Source: Planctomycetota bacterium (GTDB taxonomy: Bacteria; Planctomycetota; UBA1135; GCA-002686595). From it: DNA of 64,000 nucleotides. Numbering within the stretch: position 1 is the stretch's first letter; every line of letters begins with the position of its first letter. The DNA lies in NCBI GenBank assembly GCA_021413885.1, contig JAIOPM010000037.1, positions 1-64,000 of the forward strand. Direction: 5' to 3'. Shown here in pieces: positions 1-9,800 of the stretch. The position numbers and the translations under genes are program-made. The notes under the pieces were generated by a model. That model worked only from the letters and a program-made list of their open reading frames with translations, searched no databases and was not told the DNA's origin.

Positions 1-3000
1 GTGATCGTCGACGAGATCCACGCGCTCGCACGCGACAAGCGCGGCGCGCATCTCGCCCTGTCGCTCGAACGACTCGATGCGCTGTGCCGCGACAACGGAG
101 GTGTGTCGCCGCAACGCATCGGTCTCTCGGCCACCCAACGCCCCCTCGCGGCCGTCGCGCAGTTGCTCGTCGGCGTCGGACGGCCGTGCGAGCTCGTCGA
201 TGCCGGCCACCTGCGCGCGATGCAATTGTCGGCCGTGCTGCCCGACACGCCGCTCTCCGCCGTGTGCAGCCACGAACAATGGGGTGAACTGTACGTCAAG
301 ATGGCGGCGTCGATCCGCGCGCAGCGCACGACGCTCGTGTTCGTCGGCACACGCAAGCAAGCCGAACGGCTGGCGGCGCGCCTGTCCGAGGAACTCGGAC
401 GCGACAAGGTCGCATGCCACCACGGAAGCCTGTCGAAGGAGACGCGACTCGCCGCAGAGCAACGGTTGAAGCAGGGCGATCTCTCCGTGCTCGTAGCCAC
501 GGCATCGCTCGAGCTCGGCATCGACATCGGTGACGTCGACCTCGTGATGCAGGTCGGTAGCCCGCGTTCGATCGCGACGTTCCTCCAGCGTGCGGGCCGC
601 GCGGGTCACGGCGTCGCGCGCACACCCAAGGCCGATCTCTATCCGCTCACGCTCGACGAAGCGGTCGAAGCGATCGCGCTGCTGCACGCCATCCGGCATG
701 GACGGCTCGATCGCACGCCCGAAGTGCGACCGGCGCTGGACATCCTGGCCCAGCAGATCGTCGCCGCGTGCACGGGTGGCGAATGGCGCGAGGACGACCT
801 CTTCGAGTGCTTCCGCCGCGCACATCCCTATCGCGAACTGACGCGCGCGGACTTCGATGCCGTCGTGTCGATGCACACCCGGGGACGGAACGCACTCCTC
901 CACCGCGATGGTGTCGCAGGCCGCGTGATGGCGACGAAGCGCGCGCGCATGTCGGCGATCATGTCGGGCGGCGCGATTCCCGACAACGCCGACTACAAGG
1001 TGTTGCTCGAGCCCGAGGACACGGTCGTCGGAACGTTGCACGAGGATTTCGCGATCGAAGCGAGCCGCGGCGACGTGTTCCAACTGGGCAATGCTTCGTG
1101 GCAGATCCTGAAGATCGAGCCTGGCATCGTCCGCGTCTCGGACGCCGCCGGCGCACCGCCCACCGTCCCGTTCTGGATCGGCGAGGCTCCCACGCGCACG
1201 CGCGAACTCGCGCACGACATCGGCCGTGTGCGCGAAGCGGCGCACGATCCGGAGTGGTCCGTGCGCGAGGCCGGCGCACCGCGCGAGCTCGCGCTGGAGG
1301 TCGCGCGCTACCTCACCGAGGGACGCGCAGCGCTGGGCTGCGTCCCGACGCAGGATCGCCTGGTGCTCGAGCGATTCTTCGACGAGAGCGGCGGACAACA
1401 ACTCGTGCTGCACAGCCTCTTCGGCGGACGCATCAACCGCGCGCTCGGCCTCGCGCTGCGCAAGCGCTTCTGTCGCGGCTTCGGGTTCGAGCTGCAAGCG
1501 GCCGCGAACGAGGAAGCGCTCGTGTTGTCGCTCGGCAACCAGCACAGCTTCGAGCTCGCGGGAGTGTTCCGCTATCTCGACAGCCGTTCGGCGCGCGAAC
1601 TCCTGATCCAGGCGCTCTTGGCTGCGCCGATGTTCATCACGCGCTGGCGTTGGAACGTCGGACGCGCGCTGCTCCTGCCGCGTGTACGCAGTGGGCGCCG
1701 AGTGCCGCCGCCGATCCAACGCATGCGCGCGGAGGACATGCTCGCGGACGCGTTCCCGCAAGCGATCGCGTGCGGCGAGACGCTCCCAGCCGGTGACATC
1801 GAAGTGCCGGGCGATCATCCGATCGTGACCCAGACGATCGAGGACTGTCTCCACGAAGCGATGGACATCGACGGCTTCCTCGAGGTGTTGCGCCGCATCG
1901 AGTCGGGTGACATCGATACGATCGCGATCGATCGACCCGAACCGTCGGCGTTCGCGCACGGCATCCTCACGTCGCAGCCGTACACGTTTCTGGACGACGC
2001 GCCGATCGAGGAGCGTCGCACGCAAGCCGTGCAGCGGCGCCGCTCGTTCGACGCCAAGAGCGGCGACCCGCTCGGTGAACTCGACCCGTCCGCGATCCAA
2101 CGCGTGCGCGACGAGGCCTGGCCCGAACCGCAGAGCGCGGAGGAGCTGCACGAAGCGCTGTCGTGGATGGGCTTCGCGACCGACGCCGAGGCCGCCGAGT
2201 GGTCGACGTGGATCGGCGAACTCGCGCGCGACGGACGCGTCGAGCACGTCGGCGCGCGTTGGTTCGCCGCGGAGGCTCCGCGCACGGGCAAGGAAGTGCT
2301 GCGCGGCCGGCTCGAGGCGCTCGGACCCGTCGATGACGACGATCCATTGATCCGCGAGTTCGCCGGTGAGGTCCGCGAACTCGAATCCGAGGGAGCGGTG
2401 CTCGCCGCGCGCTTTTCAGGGAAGCCGGGTTGGTGCCAACGTCACTTGCTCGCGCGCATCCATCGGTACACGCTCGATCGACTGCGGCGCGAAATCGAGG
2501 CCGTGAGCGCCGCCGACTTCCTGCGTTTCCTGTGCCACTGGCAGCACGCGATCCCGGAACGGCGGCTCGACGGACCGCGCGGTCTGTTCACGGTGATCGA
2601 ACAACTCGCAGGCTTCCAAGCGCCGGCGGAAGCGTGGGAGCGCCACATCTTGCCGGCGCGCGTGCGCGGATATCAGAGCGCGTGGCTCGACGGGCTGGCG
2701 CTGTCGGGCGAGATCGCGTGGGGACGACTGTGGGGCTGCGGCAGCAGCGCGGCGCGCACGATTCCGGTCGCGTTGATTCCGCGTGCCGCGAGCGGTGCAT
2801 GGTTCGGGCTCGCCGGCGCGCGCGATACGGCTGCTCTCGGAGGCGACGCGCAACGCGTCCATGACCTGCTCGTGGCGCGCGGTGCGAGCTTCCACGCCGA
2901 CCTGCTGCGCGCGAGTCGCTCGTTGCCGAGCCAACTCGAAGCGGCGCTGTGCGAGCTCGTCGCTGCCGGACTCGTCACGGGTGACGCGTTCAGCGCGTTG

Positions 3001-3492
3001 CGCAACCTGTTCACGCAGCGTCGCCACGGCCGTCGACGCGCGGAGCCCGCCGCACCGACCGGACGATGGAGTCTCGTGCGCACGGCGCCGAGCGCAGTGG
3101 GCTCGGTCGCGACCGACGACGCGACGGACCCGATCGAACTCGTCGCGCGCACTCTGCTGGCCCGCACCGGCGTCGTGTTCCGCCGCACGTTCCTGCGCGA
3201 GAAGATCCCGGTCGCGTGGCGCGATCTGCTCGCGGTGTACCGTCGCCTCGAGGCGCGCGGCGAGATCCACGGTGGTCGGTTCGTCGCCGGCTTCCACGGC
3301 GAGCAGTACGCGCTGAAGGATGCCGTGAGTGCGCTGCGCGTGTGTCGCAAGGCGCCGCAAGGCATCGAGGTGCGCGTGATCGCAGCGGATCCGCTCAACT
3401 ACGCGGGGATCTTGACGCCCGAAGAGCGGGTCGCGTCCAACGCGCAGCGCAAGGTGATCGTCGCACCGCCGCCGCTCTCGACGCTGGCGTAG
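1..3492 (+). CDS. lhr: Lhr-type large ATP-dependent helicase (5' end outside window)
   Basis: This is the C-terminal 1163 residues of a superfamily 2 helicase of the Lhr type, which unwinds DNA or RNA:DNA duplexes and is linked to DNA repair. The fragment opens at motif II (VDEIHAL, residues 3-9), so the Walker A part lies upstream of the window; the GTG at position 1 is an internal valine codon, not a start. The second RecA domain is clear: LVFVGTRKQAERLAARL (motif IV region), LVATASLELGIDIG (about 164-177) and QRAGRAGH (motif VI, about 196-203). The remaining 900 residues match the winged-helix, beta-barrel and long C-terminal region of full-length bacterial Lhr. It ends in TAG only 4 bp before the convergent stop of the next gene. 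Family assignment is secure; the exact role is inferred from the family. Confidence 0.88.
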   Translation: MIVDEIHALARDKRGAHLALSLERLDALCRDNGGVSPQRIGLSATQRPLAAVAQLLVGVGRPCELVDAGHLRAMQLSAVLPDTPLSAVCSHEQWGELYVKMAASIRAQRTTLVFVGTRKQAERLAARLSEELGRDKVACHHGSLSKETRLAAEQRLKQGDLSVLVATASLELGIDIGDVDLVMQVGSPRSIATFLQRAGRAGHGVARTPKADLYPLTLDEAVEAIALLHAIRHGRLDRTPEVRPALDILAQQIVAACTGGEWREDDLFECFRRAHPYRELTRADFDAVVSMHTRGRNALLHRDGVAGRVMATKRARMSAIMSGGAIPDNADYKVLLEPEDTVVGTLHEDFAIEASRGDVFQLGNASWQILKIEPGIVRVSDAAGAPPTVPFWIGEAPTRTRELAHDIGRVREAAHDPEWSVREAGAPRELALEVARYLTEGRAALGCVPTQDRLVLERFFDESGGQQLVLHSLFGGRINRALGLALRKRFCRGFGFELQAAANEEALVLSLGNQHSFELAGVFRYLDSRSARELLIQALLAAPMFITRWRWNVGRALLLPRVRSGRRVPPPIQRMRAEDMLADAFPQAIACGETLPAGDIEVPGDHPIVTQTIEDCLHEAMDIDGFLEVLRRIESGDIDTIAIDRPEPSAFAHGILTSQPYTFLDDAPIEERRTQAVQRRRSFDAKSGDPLGELDPSAIQRVRDEAWPEPQSAEELHEALSWMGFATDAEAAEWSTWIGELARDGRVEHVGARWFAAEAPRTGKEVLRGRLEALGPVDDDDPLIREFAGEVRELESEGAVLAARFSGKPGWCQRHLLARIHRYTLDRLRREIEAVSAADFLRFLCHWQHAIPERRLDGPRGLFTVIEQLAGFQAPAEAWERHILPARVRGYQSAWLDGLALSGEIAWGRLWGCGSSAARTIPVALIPRAASGAWFGLAGARDTAALGGDAQRVHDLLVARGASFHADLLRASRSLPSQLEAALCELVAAGLVTGDAFSALRNLFTQRRHGRRRAEPAAPTGRWSLVRTAPSAVGSVATDDATDPIELVARTLLARTGVVFRRTFLREKIPVAWRDLLAVYRRLEARGEIHGGRFVAGFHGEQYALKDAVSALRVCRKAPQGIEVRVIAADPLNYAGILTPEERVASNAQRKVIVAPPPLSTLA

Positions 3493-3496
3493 CGCG

Positions 3497-4198
3497 TCAG
3501 GGCATCTTCTTCGCGCGAGCCGCGAGGTGCGCTTCGCGATCCTTCGCGTGTTCGGGGTGATACCGCCCGAGCAAGAGGCCGTGATTCACATCGCCGAAGA
3601 ATGCCGAGTTCGCTTGCATCGCGAGCGGCCGCGACGGATCGGAGGCCGAAGTCGCGATTTGATTCACGAGCGCGCCGACCAACATGCCGGCCAACCCGTT
3701 CTGATTGCCGTCGTTCGAACTGTGACTCGCCGTGTGCGCGCCGTGCCACAGCACCTCGCCGCTCTTCACGTCGACGAGCCGGCCCTCGATCGCGACCGTC
3801 GTGCTCGAATCGAACACTTGATAGCTCGTCCCCCACTTCTTCACCGTCATGTAGAGCACGGCATCGGCGCCGAAGACCTCGTCGATCTTCTGCAACGACA
3901 CCTGGTGCATCTCCGTCGGTGTCGGCAGCCCGTTCTCGCGCATCATCGCGTCGACCATCGCGACCGGGAACACGTAGTACCCCTGCTCCGCGAGCGGTCG
4001 CGTGACCGTCGACAGGTACGAATAGGACGCATCGACCTCGGGCGATTCGTCGAGCGGCGGCAGCACGAGGATCGATCCGGGCATGTGATCGAGGTACTTG
4101 TCGTAATCGAACTGCGTCGCCGGACCCGTCTCGCAACCGCTGAGCCCGAAGACCATCAGCGCGAGAGCGCCGAGCACGCGCACGTGGAGGATCTTCAT
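3497..4198 (-). CDS. DUF799/GNA1162-like lipoprotein
   Basis: A 233-residue predicted outer-membrane or periplasmic lipoprotein. The start MKILHVRVLGALALMVFG is followed by lipobox LSGC at about residue 20. The body (SILVLPPLDESPEVDASYSY, RPLAEQGYYVFPVAMVDAM, GADAVLYMTVKKWGTSYQV) has the pattern of the GNA1162/DUF799 family, which folds like the alpha/beta core of CsgG and TolB-N proteins. The ATG at 4198 was chosen over the longer frame because it begins the signal peptide and overlaps the upstream stop as ATGA. It is the last gene of a three-gene operon with DUF4810-like and CsgG-like lipoproteins. In other Gram-negative bacteria this trio is a conserved unit of unclear envelope function. 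Confidence 0.82.
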   Translation of the reverse strand: MKILHVRVLGALALMVFGLSGCETGPATQFDYDKYLDHMPGSILVLPPLDESPEVDASYSYLSTVTRPLAEQGYYVFPVAMVDAMMRENGLPTPTEMHQVSLQKIDEVFGADAVLYMTVKKWGTSYQVFDSSTTVAIEGRLVDVKSGEVLWHGAHTASHSSNDGNQNGLAGMLVGALVNQIATSASDPSRPLAMQANSAFFGDVNHGLLLGRYHPEHAKDREAHLAARAKKMP

Positions 4199-4548
4199 GT
4201 CTTCATCCTTCTCAGCACGCCGTCGATGAACACTTGACTCTCGGGATAGGCGGCCTTCTCGGCCTCGAACTCCATCCGCGCCGAATCGGGATTGCCCGAG
4301 AGGTAGTACAGATACCCGAGGTACGCGTGCACGCCCGGCGCTGCACGGCGGCCCTCGGCGAGATCGCGTTCGACCTCGGCCGAAAGACCACGGATCTCCT
4401 CGGGCACGTTGGTCTTGTCCGGATCCTCGAGCAGCCGATGGACCGAATCTTCGTAGCGGCCCCAGTGATAAAGCGTCTTCGGCGCTTCGCACGCGCACAG
4501 CGTGATGAGACACACGGCGAGCACGCACGCGAGCTTCGTGCAGCGCAC
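4195..4548 (-). CDS. DUF4810-like small lipoprotein
   Basis: A 117-residue lipoprotein in the middle of the CsgG-DUF4810-DUF799 operon. The likely start is GTG at 4548, two bases after the CsgG-like stop codon; it places a short basic N-terminus directly before the hydrophobic stretch and lipobox (TLCAC, about residues 17-21). An in-frame ATG nine codons upstream is the alternative. The mature part, with YHWGRYEDSVHRLLEDP near its start and YLGYLYYLSGNPDSARMEFEAE later, reads as a TPR-like helical repeat, as in the DUF4810 family. Its stop overlaps the next start (ATGA), so the two are translationally coupled. The function is not established. Confidence 0.75.
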   Translation of the reverse strand: MRCTKLACVLAVCLITLCACEAPKTLYHWGRYEDSVHRLLEDPDKTNVPEEIRGLSAEVERDLAEGRRAAPGVHAYLGYLYYLSGNPDSARMEFEAEKAAYPESQVFIDGVLRRMKT

Positions 4549-4550
4549 GA

Positions 4551-5249
4551 CTACTTCTTCTTCACGGGCGACCACGCGCCGCTCTCGAGACCTTCGACGA
4601 GCTTGTTCACGGCTTCGGTGATCGACAGGTTCAGCACCTTTCCGTTCAGCGTCGAGTCGTACCCGTTCGACGATCCGAAGCCGAGCACCTCGCGCTCGGC
4701 CAGCTCGTATTCGCCCGCGCCCTGCACCGAGTACACGACCTGCGATGTCGCGACGTCGACGACGTTGAGCGACACGACCGAGTATGCCTGCTGCTTCTTG
4801 CCGCGCCCGGCGATGCCGAACAACTGCTCGTCCCCCGTCGTCTTGCGGCCGAACTCGGTGACTTCACCGGTGATCACGACCTCGGCTCCGGTCAGCGTCT
4901 GGGCGTTGCCGGCGATCTGGCTCTCCTTCTGGATCTCGTCCATGTTGTCGCGGTCGACGAGATTGAACCGATTGGCTTGAGACAAGTGCGTCTTCAGGAT
5001 CGTCTTCGCCTGAGTGCCGAGGCGATCGGGCCCCTCCGAAAAGATCCCGCGCATGTACGGCGACGAGTTCGCGAACTTGCCGATCGAGAGCGCGTACTTC
5101 GGACCGCTGTACGCGGTCTGGTAGCTCGCGACCGTCTCCTTCTGCACGCTGCGGTGGCTCTCTTGGCTCTTGCAACTCGCAGCAGCGATCAGCAGCAGAC
5201 TGCACGACGCGACGAGCTGGCGGCTGATCCGCATCCCTGACTTCTTCAT
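4551..5249 (-). CDS. CsgG/HfaB-family lipoprotein
   Basis: A 232-residue lipoprotein with signal MKKSGMRISRQLVASCSLLL and lipobox AASC (about 23-26). The body carries CsgG-family features: YALSIGKFANSS near the N-terminus, TLKTHL-like helix, RFNLVDRDNMDEIQKE, then GAEVVITGEVTEFGRKTTG and SLNVVDVATSQVVYSVQGAGEYE. CsgG proteins form outer-membrane secretion pores for curli-like subunits. Shorter relatives occur with DUF4810 and DUF799 lipoproteins and no curli genes, as here. It is the first gene of the operon and has a good ribosome site (GGGAG about 7 nt before ATG). A TAGACT hexamer at 5308-5313 may be its -10 element. No curlin-like gene is in the window, so a curli role is not supported. 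Confidence 0.82.
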   Translation of the reverse strand: MKKSGMRISRQLVASCSLLLIAAASCKSQESHRSVQKETVASYQTAYSGPKYALSIGKFANSSPYMRGIFSEGPDRLGTQAKTILKTHLSQANRFNLVDRDNMDEIQKESQIAGNAQTLTGAEVVITGEVTEFGRKTTGDEQLFGIAGRGKKQQAYSVVSLNVVDVATSQVVYSVQGAGEYELAEREVLGFGSSNGYDSTLNGKVLNLSITEAVNKLVEGLESGAWSPVKKK

Positions 5250-5332
5250 GTCACTCCCTCACTTCGGACCTCGGATGACGAATGCCCACGGCACTCAGAT
5301 TCGTCAAAGTCTAGGGTTGGTCGGTCCGCGCG

Positions 5333-6754
5333 TCACTTCCGCTTCCACGTCACGCCGCTCTGCCCGTCTTCGAGCACGATCCCACGCGCCAACAGTTCAT
5401 CGCGGATGCGATCGGACTCTTTGAAATCCTTGGCCTTGCGCGCCGCCTGTCGCTGCTCGATCAACGTTTCGATCTCGGCGTCGATCGTCGCGGCCTCGGT
5501 CTGGATGCAACCGAGCACCGAGTTCGCGCGGCGCTCGACGAACTGGAGCGCGACAGCGGCCGCCGAGATGCCGAGGCGACCCTCCAACACGTGCGTGCGC
5601 AGCTTGAACAGCGCGGCGAGCGCGCGCGGCGTGTTCAGGTCGTCGTCCATCGCCGCTTCGAACTCGGCCTTCACGTCGGCGAAGGATTCGAGCCCGTCGT
5701 CGGCGCTCGGACTGGCGCCCTCGCCGTGGAGCGCGCGCCGCAACCGCACGACCATGTCGTCGAGGCCTTCGAGCGCACTCGTCGATTCGCGCATGATGTC
5801 CCAGGTGAAATTGAGCGGCTGCCGGTAGTGCCCGCGGATCAATGCGAACCGCAGCGCACGCGCGCTGAAGCCTTTCGCCTGCACGTCGTCGAGGCTGTAC
5901 ACGTTGCCGAGGCTCTTGCTCATCTTGCCGCCGTCGACCTGCAAGAACTTCGCGTGCATCCAATAGGTGGCGAACGGCACGCCCGTGAAGCCCTCGCTCT
6001 GCGCGATCTCGCATTCGTGGTGCGGGAAGATGTTGTCTTCGCCGCCGGTGTGGATGTCGATGCGATCGCCGAGGTGCTTGCGCGCCATCGCCGAGCACTC
6101 GATGTGCCAACCGGGGAAACCGTTGGGCCCGAAGCGCGTCGCCCACTTCATCACGTGCGCCGGATCGCTCTTCCAGAGCGCGAAGTCCTCGGGGTTGTGC
6201 TTCTCCTCGCGCACCGCGATGCGCGCGCCGGCCGCGAGGTCCTCGACGCGGTTGCCGGAGAGCCGCCCGTAGCGCGGGAAGCTCTTCACGTCGAAGTAGA
6301 CGTCGCCGCCGACCACGTACGCGTGACCCTTCGCGATCAGGCCGTCGATGATCTCGAGCATCTCGGGGATGTGCTCGCTCGCCTTCGGATAGACCTTCGC
6401 CTTCCGCACGCCGAGGGCATCGAGGTCGGCGAAGAACTGCGCCGCGATCTTGCGGGAGATCGCCCACGGATCGAGCTTCTCCTTGCGCGCCTGCTTCTCG
6501 AGCTTGTCCTCGCCGTCGTCGGCGTCGTCGGTCAAGTGGCCGACGTCGGTGATGTTCATCACCTGCTCGACGCGAAACCCCGAGTACTCGAGCCAACGCC
6601 GCAGCGTGTCCGCGAACAAGAACGCGCGGTAGTTGCCGACGTGCGGACGGCTGTAGACCGTCGGGCCGCAGTTGTACATGCGCACCACACCGGGCTCGAG
6701 GGAGCGAAAGGGCTCCTTGGTGCGAGTGAGCGAGTTGTGGACGGCGAACGCCAT
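5333..6754 (-). CDS. cysS: cysteinyl-tRNA synthetase
   Basis: A complete 473-residue class I aminoacyl-tRNA synthetase that charges tRNA-Cys. The N-terminus has the family signature [18 protein letters not shown], containing the first zinc cysteine and the HIGH-equivalent HVGN. The other zinc ligands are in [11 protein letters not shown] and PHHECEIAQ, and KMSKSLGN (about 278) is the adenylate-loop motif. The C-terminal DALR and anticodon-binding helices follow. The length is normal. The ATG is preceded by GAGGAAC, and a TAGAAT hexamer at 6787-6792 is a plausible -10 element. It is divergent from the large kinase gene, with about 100 bp between the two starts. Confidence 0.97.
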   Translation of the reverse strand: MAFAVHNSLTRTKEPFRSLEPGVVRMYNCGPTVYSRPHVGNYRAFLFADTLRRWLEYSGFRVEQVMNITDVGHLTDDADDGEDKLEKQARKEKLDPWAISRKIAAQFFADLDALGVRKAKVYPKASEHIPEMLEIIDGLIAKGHAYVVGGDVYFDVKSFPRYGRLSGNRVEDLAAGARIAVREEKHNPEDFALWKSDPAHVMKWATRFGPNGFPGWHIECSAMARKHLGDRIDIHTGGEDNIFPHHECEIAQSEGFTGVPFATYWMHAKFLQVDGGKMSKSLGNVYSLDDVQAKGFSARALRFALIRGHYRQPLNFTWDIMRESTSALEGLDDMVVRLRRALHGEGASPSADDGLESFADVKAEFEAAMDDDLNTPRALAALFKLRTHVLEGRLGISAAAVALQFVERRANSVLGCIQTEAATIDAEIETLIEQRQAARKAKDFKESDRIRDELLARGIVLEDGQSGVTWKRK

Positions 6755-6786
6755 GGGTTCCTCGTTCCGCGGAATCGAGACGGCGG

Positions 6787-6792
6787 ATTCTA
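6787..6792 (-). promoter_or_regulatory. candidate -10 element for cysS
   Basis: TAGAAT on the minus strand, 32 nt upstream of the cysS ATG, matches the sigma70 -10 consensus in five of six positions. No convincing -35 box is present at 16-18 nt. Confidence 0.4.
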
Positions 6793-6841
6793 ACGGCGCG
6801 CGCGATGCGAAACAGCGGCCCGAGCGGAAGCGGTCGGGCGC

Positions 6842-6847
6842 TATTCT
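6842..6847 (+). promoter_or_regulatory. candidate leaderless -10 element for the 6856 kinase
   Basis: TATTCT lies exactly 8 nt before the ATG at 6856. A start of transcription 7-9 nt past a -10 box would fall on or beside the ATG. No Shine-Dalgarno sequence is present. The same 8-nt arrangement is found before three other genes here. Confidence 0.4.
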
Positions 6848-6855
6848 GTCGCCCC

Positions 6856-9800
6856 ATGTCGGAGCGTACGCCTTCGATCGAACTCGCCGGCCTGATCGGC
6901 AGCGGAGCGACGGGTTCGGTGCACCGAGGCCGTCTGCTCGAGCCGTTCGATCAGCTGCCCGCGGGAACCGAGGTCGCGGTCAAGCGTCTGCACGCCGCCC
7001 TCTGCCGCGACGCGCGCGCGAGAGAACGGTTCCGCACCGAAGCGCTCGCCGGCTTGCGCGTGCGGCACCCCCACTTGGTGCGCGTGCTGCACTTCGACGA
7101 CGGCGACGAGCCGCGGATCGTGATGACGCTGGTCGGCGGCACCACGCTCGAACGCGCGCTCGCGGAAAAGGGCCCGCTGCCCGAGCCTCAACTGCGCACC
7201 GTCGCGGCGCAGATCGCGGGAGCTCTCGCGGCCCTGCACGCGAAGGGCTGGACGCACAACGACGTCAAGCCCGAGAACTTGCGTTGGGACGAAGCGGGCC
7301 GCGCCGTGTTGATGGACCTCGGCTTCGCGCGGCGCGCGGCGAAAGCGTCGGGGAAGCGCGAGGACCTCGAGCTCGCCCACGCGGACGGCGTCAACCCCGG
7401 CAGCCTCGCGTACCTCGCGCCGGAACGCGCGCGCGGCGAAGCGGGCAGTCCCGCGAGCGACGTGTTCGCGCTCGGCGTCGCGCTCTACGAGCTCGCGACC
7501 GCGCGCCATCCGTTCGCGCCCGACGCGTCCGAGGCCGAAGCGTCGGAGGCGTTGCACGAAGAGGTCGGCTTCTCGAGCGCGGCGTTGCTGCGCAAGTCGA
7601 TCGACGTGCCGGGCGCGGATCGTCTGCTCGCGGCGATGGCGACCGCGCGCTACGTGCCGCCGTCGCGGCTCGTGCCGCAGCTGTCGCCGTTCTTCGACGC
7701 GTCGCTCGAGGAACTGCTGCGCCGCGATCCGGCCGGGCGACCGAACGCGGCGGAAGTCGCCAAGCGTTTCGCGGAGAACGAAGCGAGCGCGTGGTGGCGC
7801 GCGCAGCTCGACCTCGGCCCCGGTTCGCGCCGCGGCGTGATGGGCTCGCCGGACGCGTCGCACTTCCTGCCGTTGGTCGGGCGCGATGCGGAGCTCGAGA
7901 CACTCGACCGACTCTGGCACGACGTCGCGCGTTCGAAGGCGGACGGCGGACGCGGACGAGTGCTGTGGGTGCGCGGCGCGTTCGGCTCGGGCAAGTCGCG
8001 GCTCGTCGGAGAGTTCGGAGCTCGCGCGCGACGTTCGCTCGAACCGCCGCTCTACCTCTACACGCGTTGCACGCTCGACGAGGACGTGCGGCCGTGCGCC
8101 GCGATCCTGCGTCTCTTGCAGCGTTACCTGCAATTGCCGCCCGGCGCGCGCGCGGGCGAACGCGAACGCGGTTGGCTCGGACGCATCGTGCCGCCGAAGG
8201 AAGCGGCGACGTTGGCGGACGCGCTCGGCGCGGACTTCGACGGCACGAGCGCGACCGCGTTGACCGCGGCGTTGACGCGTTGGCTCGGTGCGCTCGGACG
8301 CGGCGCGCCGCTGGTGATCTTCATCGACGACCTCAACTTCGCCGGCGAAGGCACGCTCGACGTGCTCGCGCGCGTGTCGGACGAGCTCGCGGGGTCGCGC
8401 ACGCTCGTGATCCTCGGTTGGCGCGAGGGCGAAGACGCCGTCTCGGCGCCGGAGGTCACGCACTTGCGCGAGCGTCTGCTCTCGAAGTCGTTGGACCAAG
8501 AGCTGATCCTCGGCCCGATCGACGAAGAGGCGATCCAGTCGCTCGTGATGGCGCTCTTCCACCACACCGCGCCGCGCTTGCGCATCGCCGAAATCTTGTA
8601 CGCGCGCAGTCGCGGCAGTCCGGGGCTCGTCGGCGAGATCCTGCGCGGCCTCGTCGAACACGGGAGCATGCAACCGTACTCCGCGGACGACCGACGTTGG
8701 GTGTTGACGATCGCGCCCGACGAATTGCCGCTGCCCGAGTCGTTGCAGCAGATGATCGGCGAGCGCTACCAGAAGTTGCCGCCCGAGGACCGCGCGTGGC
8801 TCGGGCGCCTCGCGGTCGTCGGCGGACGCATCGACCCGGAGTACCTGCTGCGCGCGTTCCAACCGGTGACGCGCGCGGAGATCGATTCGATCCTCGCGAA
8901 GTTGGTGCGCGCGGAGTGGCTCGTGCCCGCGGGCGGACGCTACCGCTTCGCGCGACCCGCGTTGCGCGAGGCAGTGTACCGCGGCCTCGGCGAAGCGCGG
9001 AAGCGTCGACTCCATGCGCTCGCGGCCGCCGCGCTCGCGCCGTTGCGCGGCAAGCGGATGTCGCTCGAAGACGCGTTCCAGCGCGCGTTCCACCTGCGAG
9101 CCGCCGCGGAGCACGCGGCGCTCTTGCGTTTGCTCGGCCCGTTGATCGCCGCGCTCGAGCGCCGCGGACAGCCGCAACGCGTGCACTCGCTCGCGCGTTG
9201 GGGGCTCGACGCGCTCGATGCGTTGGCGCACACGAAGCCGCGCGATCGTCTGCGCATTCGCTTCCTCGAAGCCGCGGCCGACGCGTCCGATCGCCTCGCG
9301 ATCCGCACCGAGCAGCGCCAATGGCTCGATCAACTCTCCGGACTCGATCTCTCGCCGGACGAGGACACGGAGTCGCTCGCGCGCGTGTACTTGCTTCACG
9401 GCCGCTACGCGGTCGCGACCGGACAGTACGGTCTCGCGCGCGGCATGTTGCGCAACGCGGTCGAGCTCGCGCGCCGGCGCGAGGACTGTCAGGAGATCGA
9501 GAGCGAATCGCTGCGGCGTCTGTCGGCCGTGCAGGCGCATGTCGGCGAGCTCGGCGACGCGCGGCGCCTCGCGCAGGAAGCTCTCGCGCGTTCGGTGCAC
9601 GAACCGCAACGCGCGGTTGCGTGGCTGAACCTCGGCGTGATCGAGTTGCTCGAGGACGATCTCGAGGAATCGTTGCGCGCCGCGCGCCGCGCGCTCGAAC
9701 ACATGCGCGCCGCGCCTGAATGGCAATTGCCCGGCGTGCTCGCGGCGGCGCACATGCTGCGCGGTCGCGCGTACCGCTTGGTCGGGATGCTCGGACGCGC

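Noticed and set aside
4551..5249. Curli secretion system
   Set aside because: A CsgG-like protein is present, but no CsgA/B/E/F-like genes; the operon partners fit the DUF4810/DUF799 trio instead.
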